From Streptomyces sp. NBC_00289 (lineage in GTDB: Bacteria; Actinomycetota; Actinomycetes; Streptomycetales; Streptomycetaceae), in assembly GCF_041435115.1 (NCBI RefSeq), contig NZ_CP108046.1, positions 2,852,001 to 2,916,000 on the forward strand: 64,000 nucleotides of DNA. The letters run 5' to 3'. The position numbers and the translations under genes are program-made. Numbering within the stretch: position 1 is the first letter of the stretch; every line of letters starts with the position of its first letter. The notes under the pieces were generated by a model that was not told the DNA's origin, made no database searches, and was given only the letters and a program-made list of their open reading frames with translations. This document shows, piece by piece, positions 8,928 through 17,031 of the stretch.

Positions 8928-9938
8928 ATGAACACTCCTCCCCCACCTCACGCCTCCCCCGGCTTCGCGCGCCTCGTCGCCCTCGCGGCCGCCGCCTGCC
9001 TGCTGATGACGGGCTGCTCCCTCTCCGTCGGCTCGTCCGGCTCCGACGCCGACGCGGCGGGCAAGGCGGACACCAGCCGGATGAAGGTCGCTCTGGTCAC
9101 CCACGGGGGACGCGGTGACGCGTTCTGGGACCTGGTGAGGAGGGGCGCCGAGGCGGCCGCCGCCAAGGACGGGGTCGATCTGACCTACGCCAACGACTCC
9201 GACCCGGCGGGCCAGGCCGAACTGGTGCGGGACGCGGTCCGCGACAAGGTCGACGGCATCGCGGTGACCCTGGCCAAGCCGGAGGCGATGAGGGCCGCGG
9301 TCTCCGGGGCCAGGACCGCGGGCATCCCCGTGGTCGGCATCAACTCCGGTATCGACGCCTGGCAGGCCGCGGGACTCCTGGAGTACTTCGGCCAGGACGA
9401 GAGCGTCGCCGGCCGCGCCGTCGGCGACAAGCTGGACGATCTCAAGGTCGGGCACGCCCTGTGTGTCATCCACGAGCGGGGCAACGTGGCCCTGGAAGCG
9501 CGCTGCGCCGGTGTGAAGAAGACGTTCAGCGGTCAGACGGAGATGCTCTACGTGGAGGGCACCGACACCGACGCGGTGAACACCGCCCTCACGGCGAAGT
9601 TGCGGCAGGACACGAGCATCGACGAAGTCGTCACGTTGGGCGCGCAGTTCGCGCTCACCGCCGTCGCCTCGGTGAAGGAGGCGGGCAGCAAGGCGCACGT
9701 CGCCACCTTCGACCTCAACAAGGACCTGGTGAAGGCGGTGCGGGACGGCACCGTGCAGTTCGCGGTGGACCAGCAGCCGTATCTGCAGGGCTACCTGGCC
9801 GTCGACGCGCTCTGGCTGTACCGGACCAACGGCAACATCAGCGGCGGCGGTGTGGCGCCCGTCCTCACCGGCCCCGCGTTCGTGACCAGGACCAACGTCG
9901 CCACGGTCGCGAAGCTCGCGGCCGCCGGAACGCGCTGA
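8928..9938 (+). CDS. Sugar-type substrate-binding lipoprotein (periplasmic-binding family 4)
   Basis: The 336-residue protein has a lipoprotein signal peptide with lipobox LLMTGC (lipid-acceptor Cys30). A ribose/galactose-binding-like fold follows (MKVALVTHGGRGDAFWDLVRRGAEAAAA, VDGIAVTLAKPEAM, AGIPVVGINSG). Family members deliver sugars or autoinducer-2-like ligands to ABC transporters or to sensor kinases. No ATPase or permease gene is adjacent. The next gene downstream, on the same strand, is the sensor kinase of conservon 1, so a ligand-presenting role is a reasonable guess. The start at 8928 is the only ATG giving a normal signal peptide length. Confidence 0.88.
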   Translation: MNTPPPPHASPGFARLVALAAAACLLMTGCSLSVGSSGSDADAAGKADTSRMKVALVTHGGRGDAFWDLVRRGAEAAAAKDGVDLTYANDSDPAGQAELVRDAVRDKVDGIAVTLAKPEAMRAAVSGARTAGIPVVGINSGIDAWQAAGLLEYFGQDESVAGRAVGDKLDDLKVGHALCVIHERGNVALEARCAGVKKTFSGQTEMLYVEGTDTDAVNTALTAKLRQDTSIDEVVTLGAQFALTAVASVKEAGSKAHVATFDLNKDLVKAVRDGTVQFAVDQQPYLQGYLAVDALWLYRTNGNISGGGVAPVLTGPAFVTRTNVATVAKLAAAGTR

Positions 9939-10125
9939 CGCCGCATGCCGCACGCACCGGCGTCGTCAATGATTCGGTCACCTGTGGTACGTACGGCCAC
10001 TTGTACGGATAACATCCTGCGCACCCCTTGTGCCGTACCCGACAGACGGTCGACCACCACCCGCCCGCCACACCCCGCTCCTCGCCGGCCCTCCCCCGCC
10101 CGCCGCTCCCCGCGCTAGGACGACG

Positions 10126-12456
10126 ATGTCTCCACGGACAGGCGCCCGCCGCCGTATCGGCTCCATACGTCTCTCCCTGATCATGCTGGCCCTGGTCCCC
10201 AGCGTGACCCTCGCCGCCATGTGGGGTGTGACGACGACGCAGATGTTCTCGGAGGGACTGCGGCTGCGCCAGCAGACGGAGCTGAGCCGGGCGACCGGCG
10301 CCATGGGCACCGACGCGACGCTGGCGTTGCAGCGCGAACGCAGCCTGTCGGCCGCGTGGCTGGCCGCCTCGCCCCATGGCTCCCGGGCCGCGCTGGATGC
10401 CCAGCGCGGGAGGACGGACACCGCGGTCGCCAAGCTGGTCAGCCGCTCCGACGCGATCCAGCGGGCGCCCGACCGGGTCGCCGACCGGCTGTACTCGGTC
10501 CTCGGCTCGGTGGGCAGCCTGGAGTACTACCGGGGCCAGGTCGACGACCCCACCGACATCACCGCGGAACAGGCACTGGACCAGTACACGTCGATCATCG
10601 ACGACCAGATCCACGCCTTCCAGGGGCTGTCCCAGGTCGACGACGGCGACCTCACCTCGCAGGCCGGTCCGCTGGTCGCCCTGGAGCACGCGGCGGAGCT
10701 GGTCTCCGAGGAGGACGCGCGGCTCACCCTGGCCTGGCCGTCCGGCCGCCTCGACGAGAAGACCTGGGCGCGGTTCACTCAGCTGGTCAACACCCGGCGC
10801 TGGCTCGTGCAGGACCAGATCCTCCCGCAGTTGCGCGGCGACGCGAAGGCGCAGACCGAGAGCATCCTGCAGAGCCCGCAGTGGCGGACGATCCAGGACA
10901 TCGAGGACCAGGTGCTGGCGGCCCGGGCGGCCGGTGACACGAAGGCGGTCGTCCTGCCGGACCTGGGGCAGCGGTGGAACGCCGCGCTGGCGAAGGTCTC
11001 CGCGCAGTACACGGACCTGATCCAGGCCCAGACCTCGGGACTGCTGACGGACAGTGCCGACAAGGCCCACAACCTGCTCGTGACGTCCGGCTCCCTGAGT
11101 GCCGGCGGGCTGGCCGCCCTACTGCTGTGCGTGGGCATGTCCTGGCGGATCACCCGCTCCCTGTCCCGGCGGCTGCACGGACTGCGGATGGCGACCCTCA
11201 GCCTCGCCGAGGAGCGGCTGCCCGACGTGGTGGCCCGGCTGGACCGGGGCGAGAAGGTCGACGTCGACCTGGCCGCCCCACCGCTGGACTACGGCCGCGA
11301 CGAACTCGGCCAGGTGGCCCAGGCGTTCAACACGGCGCAGCGTACGGCCGTGCACACGGCGGTCGAACTCGCCGACACCCGGCGCGGTTTCCAGAAGGTG
11401 ATCCTCGGCATCGCCCGGCAGAGCCAGAACCTGGTCAATCTCCAGCTCACCAAGCTCGACGCGCTGGAACGCGAGCACCAGGACCCCGACGTCCTCAAGG
11501 GTCTGTACGAACTGGACTCGACGGCCAGCCAGTTGCGCCGCTACGAGGAGAACCTGGTCATCATCAGCGGCGAGCAGCCCCGCCGCAGCTGGACCGATCC
11601 GGTCGCGCTGATCGACATCCTGCGCAGTGCCGTGGGGGAGGTCGCCGAGTACCGGCGGGTGGAGGTGCACACCGGCGAGGAGCTGTATCTCGCTCCGCCG
11701 GCGGTGGCCGACGTGATCCATCTGCTGGCCGAACTCATCGACAACGCCACCGTGTACTCCCCGGCGCCCAGCCCCGTCGGGGTGCGGGCCGCGATGGTCG
11801 CCAAGGGCCTGGCCGTCGAGGTCGAGGACCGGGGTCTGGGGATGTCCCCGGAGGACTACGCCTCGCTCAACGCCCAGCTGGCCCAGCCGCCGCAGTTCGA
11901 CGTGGTGGCGCTCGCCGACGACCTCCGGCTCGGCATGTTCGTGATCGCCCGGCTCGCGACCCGGCACGGCATCGACGTCACCCTGCGCCCCTCGCCGTAC
12001 GGCGGAACCACCGCGATCGTGCTGCTTCCGCAGGACATCGTGGTGCGCGAGCTGCCCGAGGTGCCCGTCCCCGAGGCGGCGCCCGCCGAGCCTCCGCGTG
12101 AGGCCCGGCCGGTCGTGCCCGCGCGTACCTCCGACACCGCGGCGCCCGCACTCGCCGTCGCGGACGGCGGACCCGCGCCGCTCCCCCGCCGGGTGCCGCA
12201 GACCAGCCTGGCCGCCGAGCTGCGTGAGGAGGCCGCGCCGCCCGAAGAGGACGGCACACTGGAGGACTTCACCGCGGAGCGCGCCGCCTCCTCGCTCGCC
12301 GGGTTCCAGCGCGGCACGCTGCGGGCGCGTGACGACGACGCGCTGGAGCGGTACGACCTTGAGGAAGCCACCGCCCCGGAGGGCCGCGGCGCACCGGTCC
12401 CCGCCGACACCGCAGCCACCGCCGTCCCCTCGAATCCGCCCGCCGACCGCTCGTGA
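10126..12456 (+). CDS. Conservon 1 sensor histidine kinase-like protein (CvnA type)
   Basis: The 776-residue protein has an N-terminal membrane segment (about 15-35), a nitrate/nitrite-sensor-like helical extracellular domain (about 40-320), a second membrane segment (about 325-345), a HAMP-like region, then a GHKL ATPase domain. The ATPase N-box is ELIDNATVYSP and the G-box is DRGLGM. The C-terminal 150 residues are Pro/Ala-rich. No classical H-box histidine is obvious, as usual in CvnA proteins, and there is no response regulator gene. AGGA lies five bases before the ATG at 10126. Family knowledge: CvnA recruits CvnB-D into a membrane complex resembling a G-protein-coupled system. Confidence 0.92.
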   Translation: MSPRTGARRRIGSIRLSLIMLALVPSVTLAAMWGVTTTQMFSEGLRLRQQTELSRATGAMGTDATLALQRERSLSAAWLAASPHGSRAALDAQRGRTDTAVAKLVSRSDAIQRAPDRVADRLYSVLGSVGSLEYYRGQVDDPTDITAEQALDQYTSIIDDQIHAFQGLSQVDDGDLTSQAGPLVALEHAAELVSEEDARLTLAWPSGRLDEKTWARFTQLVNTRRWLVQDQILPQLRGDAKAQTESILQSPQWRTIQDIEDQVLAARAAGDTKAVVLPDLGQRWNAALAKVSAQYTDLIQAQTSGLLTDSADKAHNLLVTSGSLSAGGLAALLLCVGMSWRITRSLSRRLHGLRMATLSLAEERLPDVVARLDRGEKVDVDLAAPPLDYGRDELGQVAQAFNTAQRTAVHTAVELADTRRGFQKVILGIARQSQNLVNLQLTKLDALEREHQDPDVLKGLYELDSTASQLRRYEENLVIISGEQPRRSWTDPVALIDILRSAVGEVAEYRRVEVHTGEELYLAPPAVADVIHLLAELIDNATVYSPAPSPVGVRAAMVAKGLAVEVEDRGLGMSPEDYASLNAQLAQPPQFDVVALADDLRLGMFVIARLATRHGIDVTLRPSPYGGTTAIVLLPQDIVVRELPEVPVPEAAPAEPPREARPVVPARTSDTAAPALAVADGGPAPLPRRVPQTSLAAELREEAAPPEEDGTLEDFTAERAASSLAGFQRGTLRARDDDALERYDLEEATAPEGRGAPVPADTAATAVPSNPPADRS

Positions 12457-12467
12457 AGGACACCGCC

Positions 12468-12899
12468 ATGACACCTCCCGCTCCCGCCACGCACTCCCAG
12501 CTCGACCAGTTGCTCACCGGACTCGTCGACCGGGTCGCCGACGTGAACCAGGCCGTCGTGCTCTCCGAGGACGGGTTGGTCGTCAGCAAGTCCACGGGGT
12601 TCCTGCGCGACGACGCCGAGCGGCTGGCGGCGACGGCGTCCGGCCTGATGAGCCTCAGCAAGGGCGTCAGCATGGACTTCCGGGGCGGCCCGGTGCGGCA
12701 GGCGCTCATCGAGATGGCGAACAGCTACCTGATCCTCACCTCCGCCGGGGCCGGCTCCCATCTCGTGGTGCTGACCGGGCCGGGCGCGGACGTCGGTGTG
12801 GTGGCGTACCAGATGAACATGCTGGTGAAGAAGATCGGCGAGCATCTCGCCGCGGCGCCGCGGGCGGGCATCGGCCCCGCGGCGGGTTCCGGCGCGTGA
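12468..12899 (+). CDS. Conservon 1 roadblock/LC7 protein (CvnB type)
   Basis: The 143-residue single-domain protein has the roadblock/LC7 fold (LDQLLTGLVDRVADVNQAVVLSEDGLVVSKS, and later GSHLVVLTGPGADVG). In conservons it acts as a regulator of the small GTPase at the membrane. The ATG at 12468 with GAAGGA seven bases upstream is preferred to the overlapping GTG at 12453, which has no ribosome binding site. Confidence 0.92.
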   Translation: MTPPAPATHSQLDQLLTGLVDRVADVNQAVVLSEDGLVVSKSTGFLRDDAERLAATASGLMSLSKGVSMDFRGGPVRQALIEMANSYLILTSAGAGSHLVVLTGPGADVGVVAYQMNMLVKKIGEHLAAAPRAGIGPAAGSGA

Positions 12900-12900
12900 G

Positions 12901-13263
12901 GTGAGCGAAGGCGACACTTCGGGCCGACTGGTACGACCGTTCACCCTGACCGGTGGCCGGACCCGGCCCAGCCGCGCCGACTTCACTCTCATCGCGACGG
13001 TGACCGCGGTGGATCCGCCTCCGGAGTGGGCGGTCCGGCCGCAGCCCGAGCACGCGCGGATCCTTCGGTGGTGCGCGCGGCCTGTGGCCGTCGCGGAGCT
13101 CGCCGCCCATCTCGACCTGCCGGTCAGCGTGATCGTCATCCTGCTGTGCGACCTGCTGGAGGCGGGCCGGATCACCGTGAACCCGCCGCATCCCGTGCAC
13201 CGCGACCCCGAACTGGACCTGAACCTGCTGCAGAAAGTGAGGGACGGCCTTGACCGGCTCTGA
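12901..13263 (+). CDS. Conservon 1 DUF742 protein (CvnC type)
   Basis: The 120-residue DUF742 protein carries LVRPFTLTGGRTRPSR at the N-terminus and a winged-helix-like C-terminal half (VAELAAHLDLPVSVIVILLCDLLEAG). It begins with GTG one base after the CvnB stop. Its own stop lies inside the next gene, a 14-base overlap that also occurs in conservon 2. Confidence 0.9.
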   Translation: MSEGDTSGRLVRPFTLTGGRTRPSRADFTLIATVTAVDPPPEWAVRPQPEHARILRWCARPVAVAELAAHLDLPVSVIVILLCDLLEAGRITVNPPHPVHRDPELDLNLLQKVRDGLDRL

Positions 13264-13867
13264 CCTGACCGCCGAGGCGGTCGCGGCACCCGCCACGGTC
13301 AAGATCCTGATCGCCGGGGGATTCGGTGTCGGCAAGACCACCATGGTCGGGTCGGTCAGCGAGATCGCCCCGCTGCGGACCGAGGAATCGCTGACCGTGG
13401 CGGGCATGGGCGTCGACGACCTCGACGGCATCGAGGGGAAGCGGGCCACCACGGTGGCCCTGGACTTCGGCCGGATCACCATCGGTCAGGACCTCGTGCT
13501 GTACGTCTTCGGCACGCCGGGGCAGCAGCGGTTCTGGTTCATGTGGAACGACCTGGCGATCGGAGCCCTGGGGGCCGTGGTCCTCATCGACGTACGGCGG
13601 CCGGAGACCAGCTTCGCCGCGGTCGACTTCTTCGAGCGCCGGGGCATCCCGTTCGTGGTCGCCGTGAACGGCTTCTTCGGACGCCATCCCTACACTCCCG
13701 AGGAGATCCGCGACGCCCTGGCGCTGCCGGAGCACGTGCAGGTGCTGCTGTGCGACGCGCGGGAGCGCGGGTCCTGCCGTGACGTACTGATCGCGCTGGT
13801 CGACCAGTTGATCGTGGCCGCTGGCACGGCGGGCTCCGGCGGCGGCCACACGCGCCGGCCGGACTGA
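13250..13867 (+). CDS. Conservon 1 Ras-like small GTPase (CvnD type)
   Basis: The 205-residue P-loop protein has Walker A GGFGVGKTT (about residues 23-31), switch region elements and the G3-like motif FGTPGQQRF. The usual NKxD base-recognition motif is replaced by VNGFFG, typical of the bacterial CvnD/MglA-like group. The start is assigned to the TTG at 13250, with GAGGGA upstream, giving the 14-base overlap with the DUF742 gene. Expected role: GTP-dependent output switch of the conservon. Confidence 0.9.
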   Translation: MTGSDLTAEAVAAPATVKILIAGGFGVGKTTMVGSVSEIAPLRTEESLTVAGMGVDDLDGIEGKRATTVALDFGRITIGQDLVLYVFGTPGQQRFWFMWNDLAIGALGAVVLIDVRRPETSFAAVDFFERRGIPFVVAVNGFFGRHPYTPEEIRDALALPEHVQVLLCDARERGSCRDVLIALVDQLIVAAGTAGSGGGHTRRPD

Positions 13868-14207
13868 GCGGACTGCCGCCGGCCGGACGGCGAGGCGGCG
13901 GGCGGCCGGGCGGCGAGGCGGAGATCCACACAGGCGGCCGGGCGGCGAGGCGGCGGGCGGCAGGCGGCGGGGCGGCAGCGCGGCGAGGCGGAGATCCACA
14001 CAGGCGGCGCACGGTAGGCGCCTGGGTGAACGGCGAGAACCGGCCAAGCCCGACCGGGCGATTGACCCCCACGCGACTCCTCCCTACCTTCTGACCGACT
14101 TCTCGAACTCCGTTCGACATATCGGCCACCCATTCCCCGCGCCTACCCCCACCCTCACGCGCCGCACTCCCCCGAGCGGCGCGTCACCCGCACCCGTTGG
14201 AGAGCAC
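13868..14207. other. 340-bp intergenic region between conservon 1 and the GH43 gene
   Basis: No gene is seen. The left half is GGCG-rich with two long direct repeats (13910-14008). The right half should carry the GH43 promoter. GGAGAG precedes the ATG at 14208. Confidence 0.65.
13910..14008. repeat. 29-bp direct repeat, 70-bp period
   Basis: Identical copies at 13910-13938 and 13980-14008 contain GGAGATCCACACAGGCGG. They are separated by simple GGCGGC-type sequence. The region follows the stop of conservon 1. Confidence 0.9.
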
Positions 14208-15620
14208 ATGAGCGCAACACCGCAGCCCGGCCCGCACCCCGGCCCGCAGCCCTCGCGCCGCCTGTTCCTCGGCATGACCGCGACCGTGCCGCTGGCGCTG
14301 ACGGGCGCGCTGGGCCTCGGCGCCACGACCGCCCACGCGGCCGACTCCGCCTATGTGATGGGGTACTTCACCGAGTCCCCGAACGGGCTCGGCGCCGACT
14401 ACGGACTGCACCTGGCCGTCAGCACCGACGGTCTGCGGTGGATGCCGCTGAACCAGAACAACCCGGTGGTGACCCCGACCCTGGGCGCCAAGGGTCTGCG
14501 GGACCCCTTCGTCCTGCGCAAACAGGACGGCACGTTCGTGGTGCTGGCGACGGACCTCAACGGCACCGACTGGACGTACGACAGCGTGTACGTCCACGTG
14601 TGGGACTCGGCCGACCTACGCACCTTCACCGGCTACCGCCTGCTGAAGCTGCACGACATGACCGGCACCCACAGCTGGGCCCCGGAGGCCTTCTGGGACG
14701 CCTCGCGCGGCCGGTACGGCATCCTCTACTCGTCGGTGAACAGCAGCGGCCACAACGTGATCATGGTCAGCTACACCACCGACTTCCGTACGACGGCCGA
14801 CCCACAGGTCTTCTTCGACCCGGGCTACGACGTCATCGACGGCGACCTGGCCGTCGGCGTGAACGGCGTCAACTACCTCTACTTCAAGAAGGACCAGACC
14901 CTGGTGGGCGCCAGGTCCAGCTCACTGGACCCGGGCAGCTTCACGGTCTTCGGCACACCCGCCGCGCACGGCGGCACCGAGGCCCCGACGCTGGTCAGGT
15001 CGGTCACGTCGGGCACCTGGTACCTGTGGGGGGACACCTACACGCCCAACGGCGTCTTCTACGCCTGGCAGAGCGGCGACCTCGCGTCCGGCACCTGGAG
15101 CGCGCTCGACCAGCGTCTCTACACCCAGCCGCTGAACTCCAAGCACTGCACCATCCAGCCGATCACCACGACCGAGTACTCCAACCTGGTCGCGAAGTGG
15201 GGCGCCCCGGCCTGGAACCGGCTGAAGTCCTACAACCACCCGTCCCGTTACGTCCGCCACTCGGCGTTCGCCGGCCGCATCGACGAGTATCCCTTCGACC
15301 CCTACACCGACTCGCAGTGGAAGCTCGTGCCGGGCCTCGCGGACTCCGCCGGCGTCTCCTTCCAGTCGGTCAACTACCCGACCCGCTACCTGCGGCACTA
15401 CAGCTACAACCTGCGGCTGGACGACAACGACGGCACGTCCGCGTTCGCCGGGGACGCCACGTTCCACAGGACCGCCGGGCTGGCCGACGCGTCCTGGTCG
15501 TCGTTCCGCTCGCACAACTTCCCGACCCGCTACGTCAGGCACGTGAACTACGCCCTGCGCATCGATCCCGTCTCCACCGCCTCCGAGCAGCAGGACGCGA
15601 CCTTCCACGTCGGCTACTGA
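14208..15620 (+). CDS. Secreted GH43-family glycosidase with C-terminal AbfB (CBM42-like) domain
   Basis: The 470-residue protein has a Tat-type signal (SRRLFLG, cleavage near AHA). A five-bladed beta-propeller of the GH43 type follows (about residues 45-325), with an acidic catalytic candidate in RDPFVLRKQDGTFVV and another in GGTEAPTLVRS. The C-terminal 140 residues are an AbfB beta-trefoil with three repeats (SYNHPSRYVRH, SVNYPTRYLRH, SHNFPTRYVRH). Expected activity: release of arabinofuranose or xylose from arabinoxylan or arabinan, with AbfB binding arabinose side chains. A perfect hairpin follows the stop. Confidence 0.9.
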   Translation: MSATPQPGPHPGPQPSRRLFLGMTATVPLALTGALGLGATTAHAADSAYVMGYFTESPNGLGADYGLHLAVSTDGLRWMPLNQNNPVVTPTLGAKGLRDPFVLRKQDGTFVVLATDLNGTDWTYDSVYVHVWDSADLRTFTGYRLLKLHDMTGTHSWAPEAFWDASRGRYGILYSSVNSSGHNVIMVSYTTDFRTTADPQVFFDPGYDVIDGDLAVGVNGVNYLYFKKDQTLVGARSSSLDPGSFTVFGTPAAHGGTEAPTLVRSVTSGTWYLWGDTYTPNGVFYAWQSGDLASGTWSALDQRLYTQPLNSKHCTIQPITTTEYSNLVAKWGAPAWNRLKSYNHPSRYVRHSAFAGRIDEYPFDPYTDSQWKLVPGLADSAGVSFQSVNYPTRYLRHYSYNLRLDDNDGTSAFAGDATFHRTAGLADASWSSFRSHNFPTRYVRHVNYALRIDPVSTASEQQDATFHVGY

Positions 15621-15637
15621 GGCCGGCGGCACCAAAC

Positions 15638-15682
15638 GGACGACGCGGGTGCCCCCGCTGTGAGGGGGCACCCGCGTCGTCC
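15638..15682. terminator. Bidirectional terminator hairpin
   Basis: A perfect 19-bp stem (GGACGACGCGGGTGCCCCC and its complement) with a 7-base loop sits between the convergent GH43 and binding-protein genes. Confidence 0.85.
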
Positions 15683-15715
15683 TTCAGCGTCTTCTCCCGA
15701 GGACGTCCGTGGACG

Positions 15716-16672
15716 TCAGGAGAGGCCGACCGACTTCAGCCAGGCCTTGGCGACGTCGAGCGGGTCCTTGTTGTCGATCTGCACCTGGGAGTCCAGGTCC
15801 AGCAGGGCCTTCGTGTCCAGCTTGGCCGAGACCGCGTTGAGCGCGGTGACGCCCTCCTGGGAGAGACCGCTCTTGTAGACCAGCGGCTGCACGTTCTCGA
15901 ACCCGAAGAGGTTCTCCGGGTCCTGGAGGACGACGTGCTTCTCCTTGACAATGGTCGCGTCGGTGGTGAAGAGGTCCGCGGCCTGCACGGTGTTCTTCTT
16001 CAGCGCCGCCTGGGTCAGCGGGCCGCCCGCGTCCAGCGCCTTGAAGGACTTGAACTCCAGGCCGTAGACGTCCTTGAGACCCACCAGACCCTGCTGCCGG
16101 GTCTGGAACTCCGGCGAGGCGCCGATGGAGAGGTCCTTCGCGATGCTCTTGAGGTCCGCGATGCTGGACTCGGACGTCAGGTTGTACTTCTTCGCCGTGG
16201 CCGCGTTGACGGTCACGGAGTCCTTGTCCTGCGCGGACGCCGGCTCGAGCAGCGCGAGCTTGGAGTCGAGCTTGGCCTCGATGGCGGCCGTCGTGGCGGC
16301 GACCGTCTTCGGGGTGGCCTTGGCGTCGAGGTAGGCCAGCAGCGCGCCGTTGTACTCGGGCAGCACGGTGATGGAACCGTTCTTGAGCAGACCGTAGGTC
16401 GTCTCGCGGCTGCCGATGTTCGGCTTGTAGGTGACCTTCACGCCCTTGGCCTTCAGGGCCTCGCCGTAGATGTCGGCGATCAGGATGCTCTCGGCGAAGT
16501 TGTTCGAGCCGACGACGACGGTGTCACCGCTCGCCTTGTCGTTCGCGAGGGGGTCGTCGGAGTTGTCGTCGGAGGAGGAACATCCCGCCAGCAGGGCCGC
16601 CGTGGCGGCGAGCGCGAGGGCGGCCGCGCCGGGATGTCTCATGGACCTGCTGCGAGGACTGTTGGAAGTCAC
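15716..16672 (-). CDS. Quaternary-amine (glycine betaine/choline/carnitine) ABC transporter binding lipoprotein, OpuCC/ProX-like
   Basis: The 318-residue lipoprotein has lipobox LLAGC with Cys31 counted from the GTG start. The OpuAC-type binding domain carries VVVGSNNFAESILIADIYGEAL, NIGSRETTYGLLKNGSITVLPEYNGALL and LFTTDATIVKEKHVVLQDP. The GTG at 16670-16672 gives a normal signal peptide; the ATG at 16642 is an alternative. The cognate permeases and ATPase are on the same strand at 21322-23830, but conservon 2 lies between on the other strand, so this gene needs its own promoter. Confidence 0.9.
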   Translation of the reverse strand: MTSNSPRSRSMRHPGAAALALAATAALLAGCSSSDDNSDDPLANDKASGDTVVVGSNNFAESILIADIYGEALKAKGVKVTYKPNIGSRETTYGLLKNGSITVLPEYNGALLAYLDAKATPKTVAATTAAIEAKLDSKLALLEPASAQDKDSVTVNAATAKKYNLTSESSIADLKSIAKDLSIGASPEFQTRQQGLVGLKDVYGLEFKSFKALDAGGPLTQAALKKNTVQAADLFTTDATIVKEKHVVLQDPENLFGFENVQPLVYKSGLSQEGVTALNAVSAKLDTKALLDLDSQVQIDNKDPLDVAKAWLKSVGLS

Positions 16673-17031
16673 GATTCCCGTTCCGGGCTCGATGGATGAG
16701 GGCAAGCTCTTGTACTGATCCAATCCAGCCTGTTCCCGGACAGTCAAGAGCAGCCTGGTCACCAATTGGCTTCAATCCGTGATCACATGTGAAGGAACTG
16801 CGGACAGGTCGACACGACGACGCAAGCGCCTTGTAACGGATTCTTGACGTAGGGCGACGCGCTTGATCGTCGGAAGAAGCGGTAGTCTCACCGCAGTTGA
16901 CGTCGGTCACAGCGGTGTACGGGGCCCGCTGCGGTGTTGTTGCGCACCATTTCCGACCCGGCGCGCACGTCGATCAGAAGCAGTCACGGTGGCCGTTCGC
17001 GCACCGTGCGGCACCTCATGAAGGAGGCCCG
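16673..17031. other. 359-bp divergent intergenic region
   Basis: No gene is seen. The region separates the betaine-binding-protein gene from conservon 2. A minus-strand promoter candidate is listed separately. On the plus strand TTGACG (16844) and TAGTCT (16883) are present but too far apart to form one promoter. Confidence 0.6.
16718..16747 (-). promoter_or_regulatory. Candidate promoter for the betaine-binding lipoprotein gene
   Basis: On the minus strand TTGACT (16747-16742) and TTGGAT (16723-16718) are separated by 18 bp, 46 bp upstream of the GTG start. The -10 match is moderate. Confidence 0.4.
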
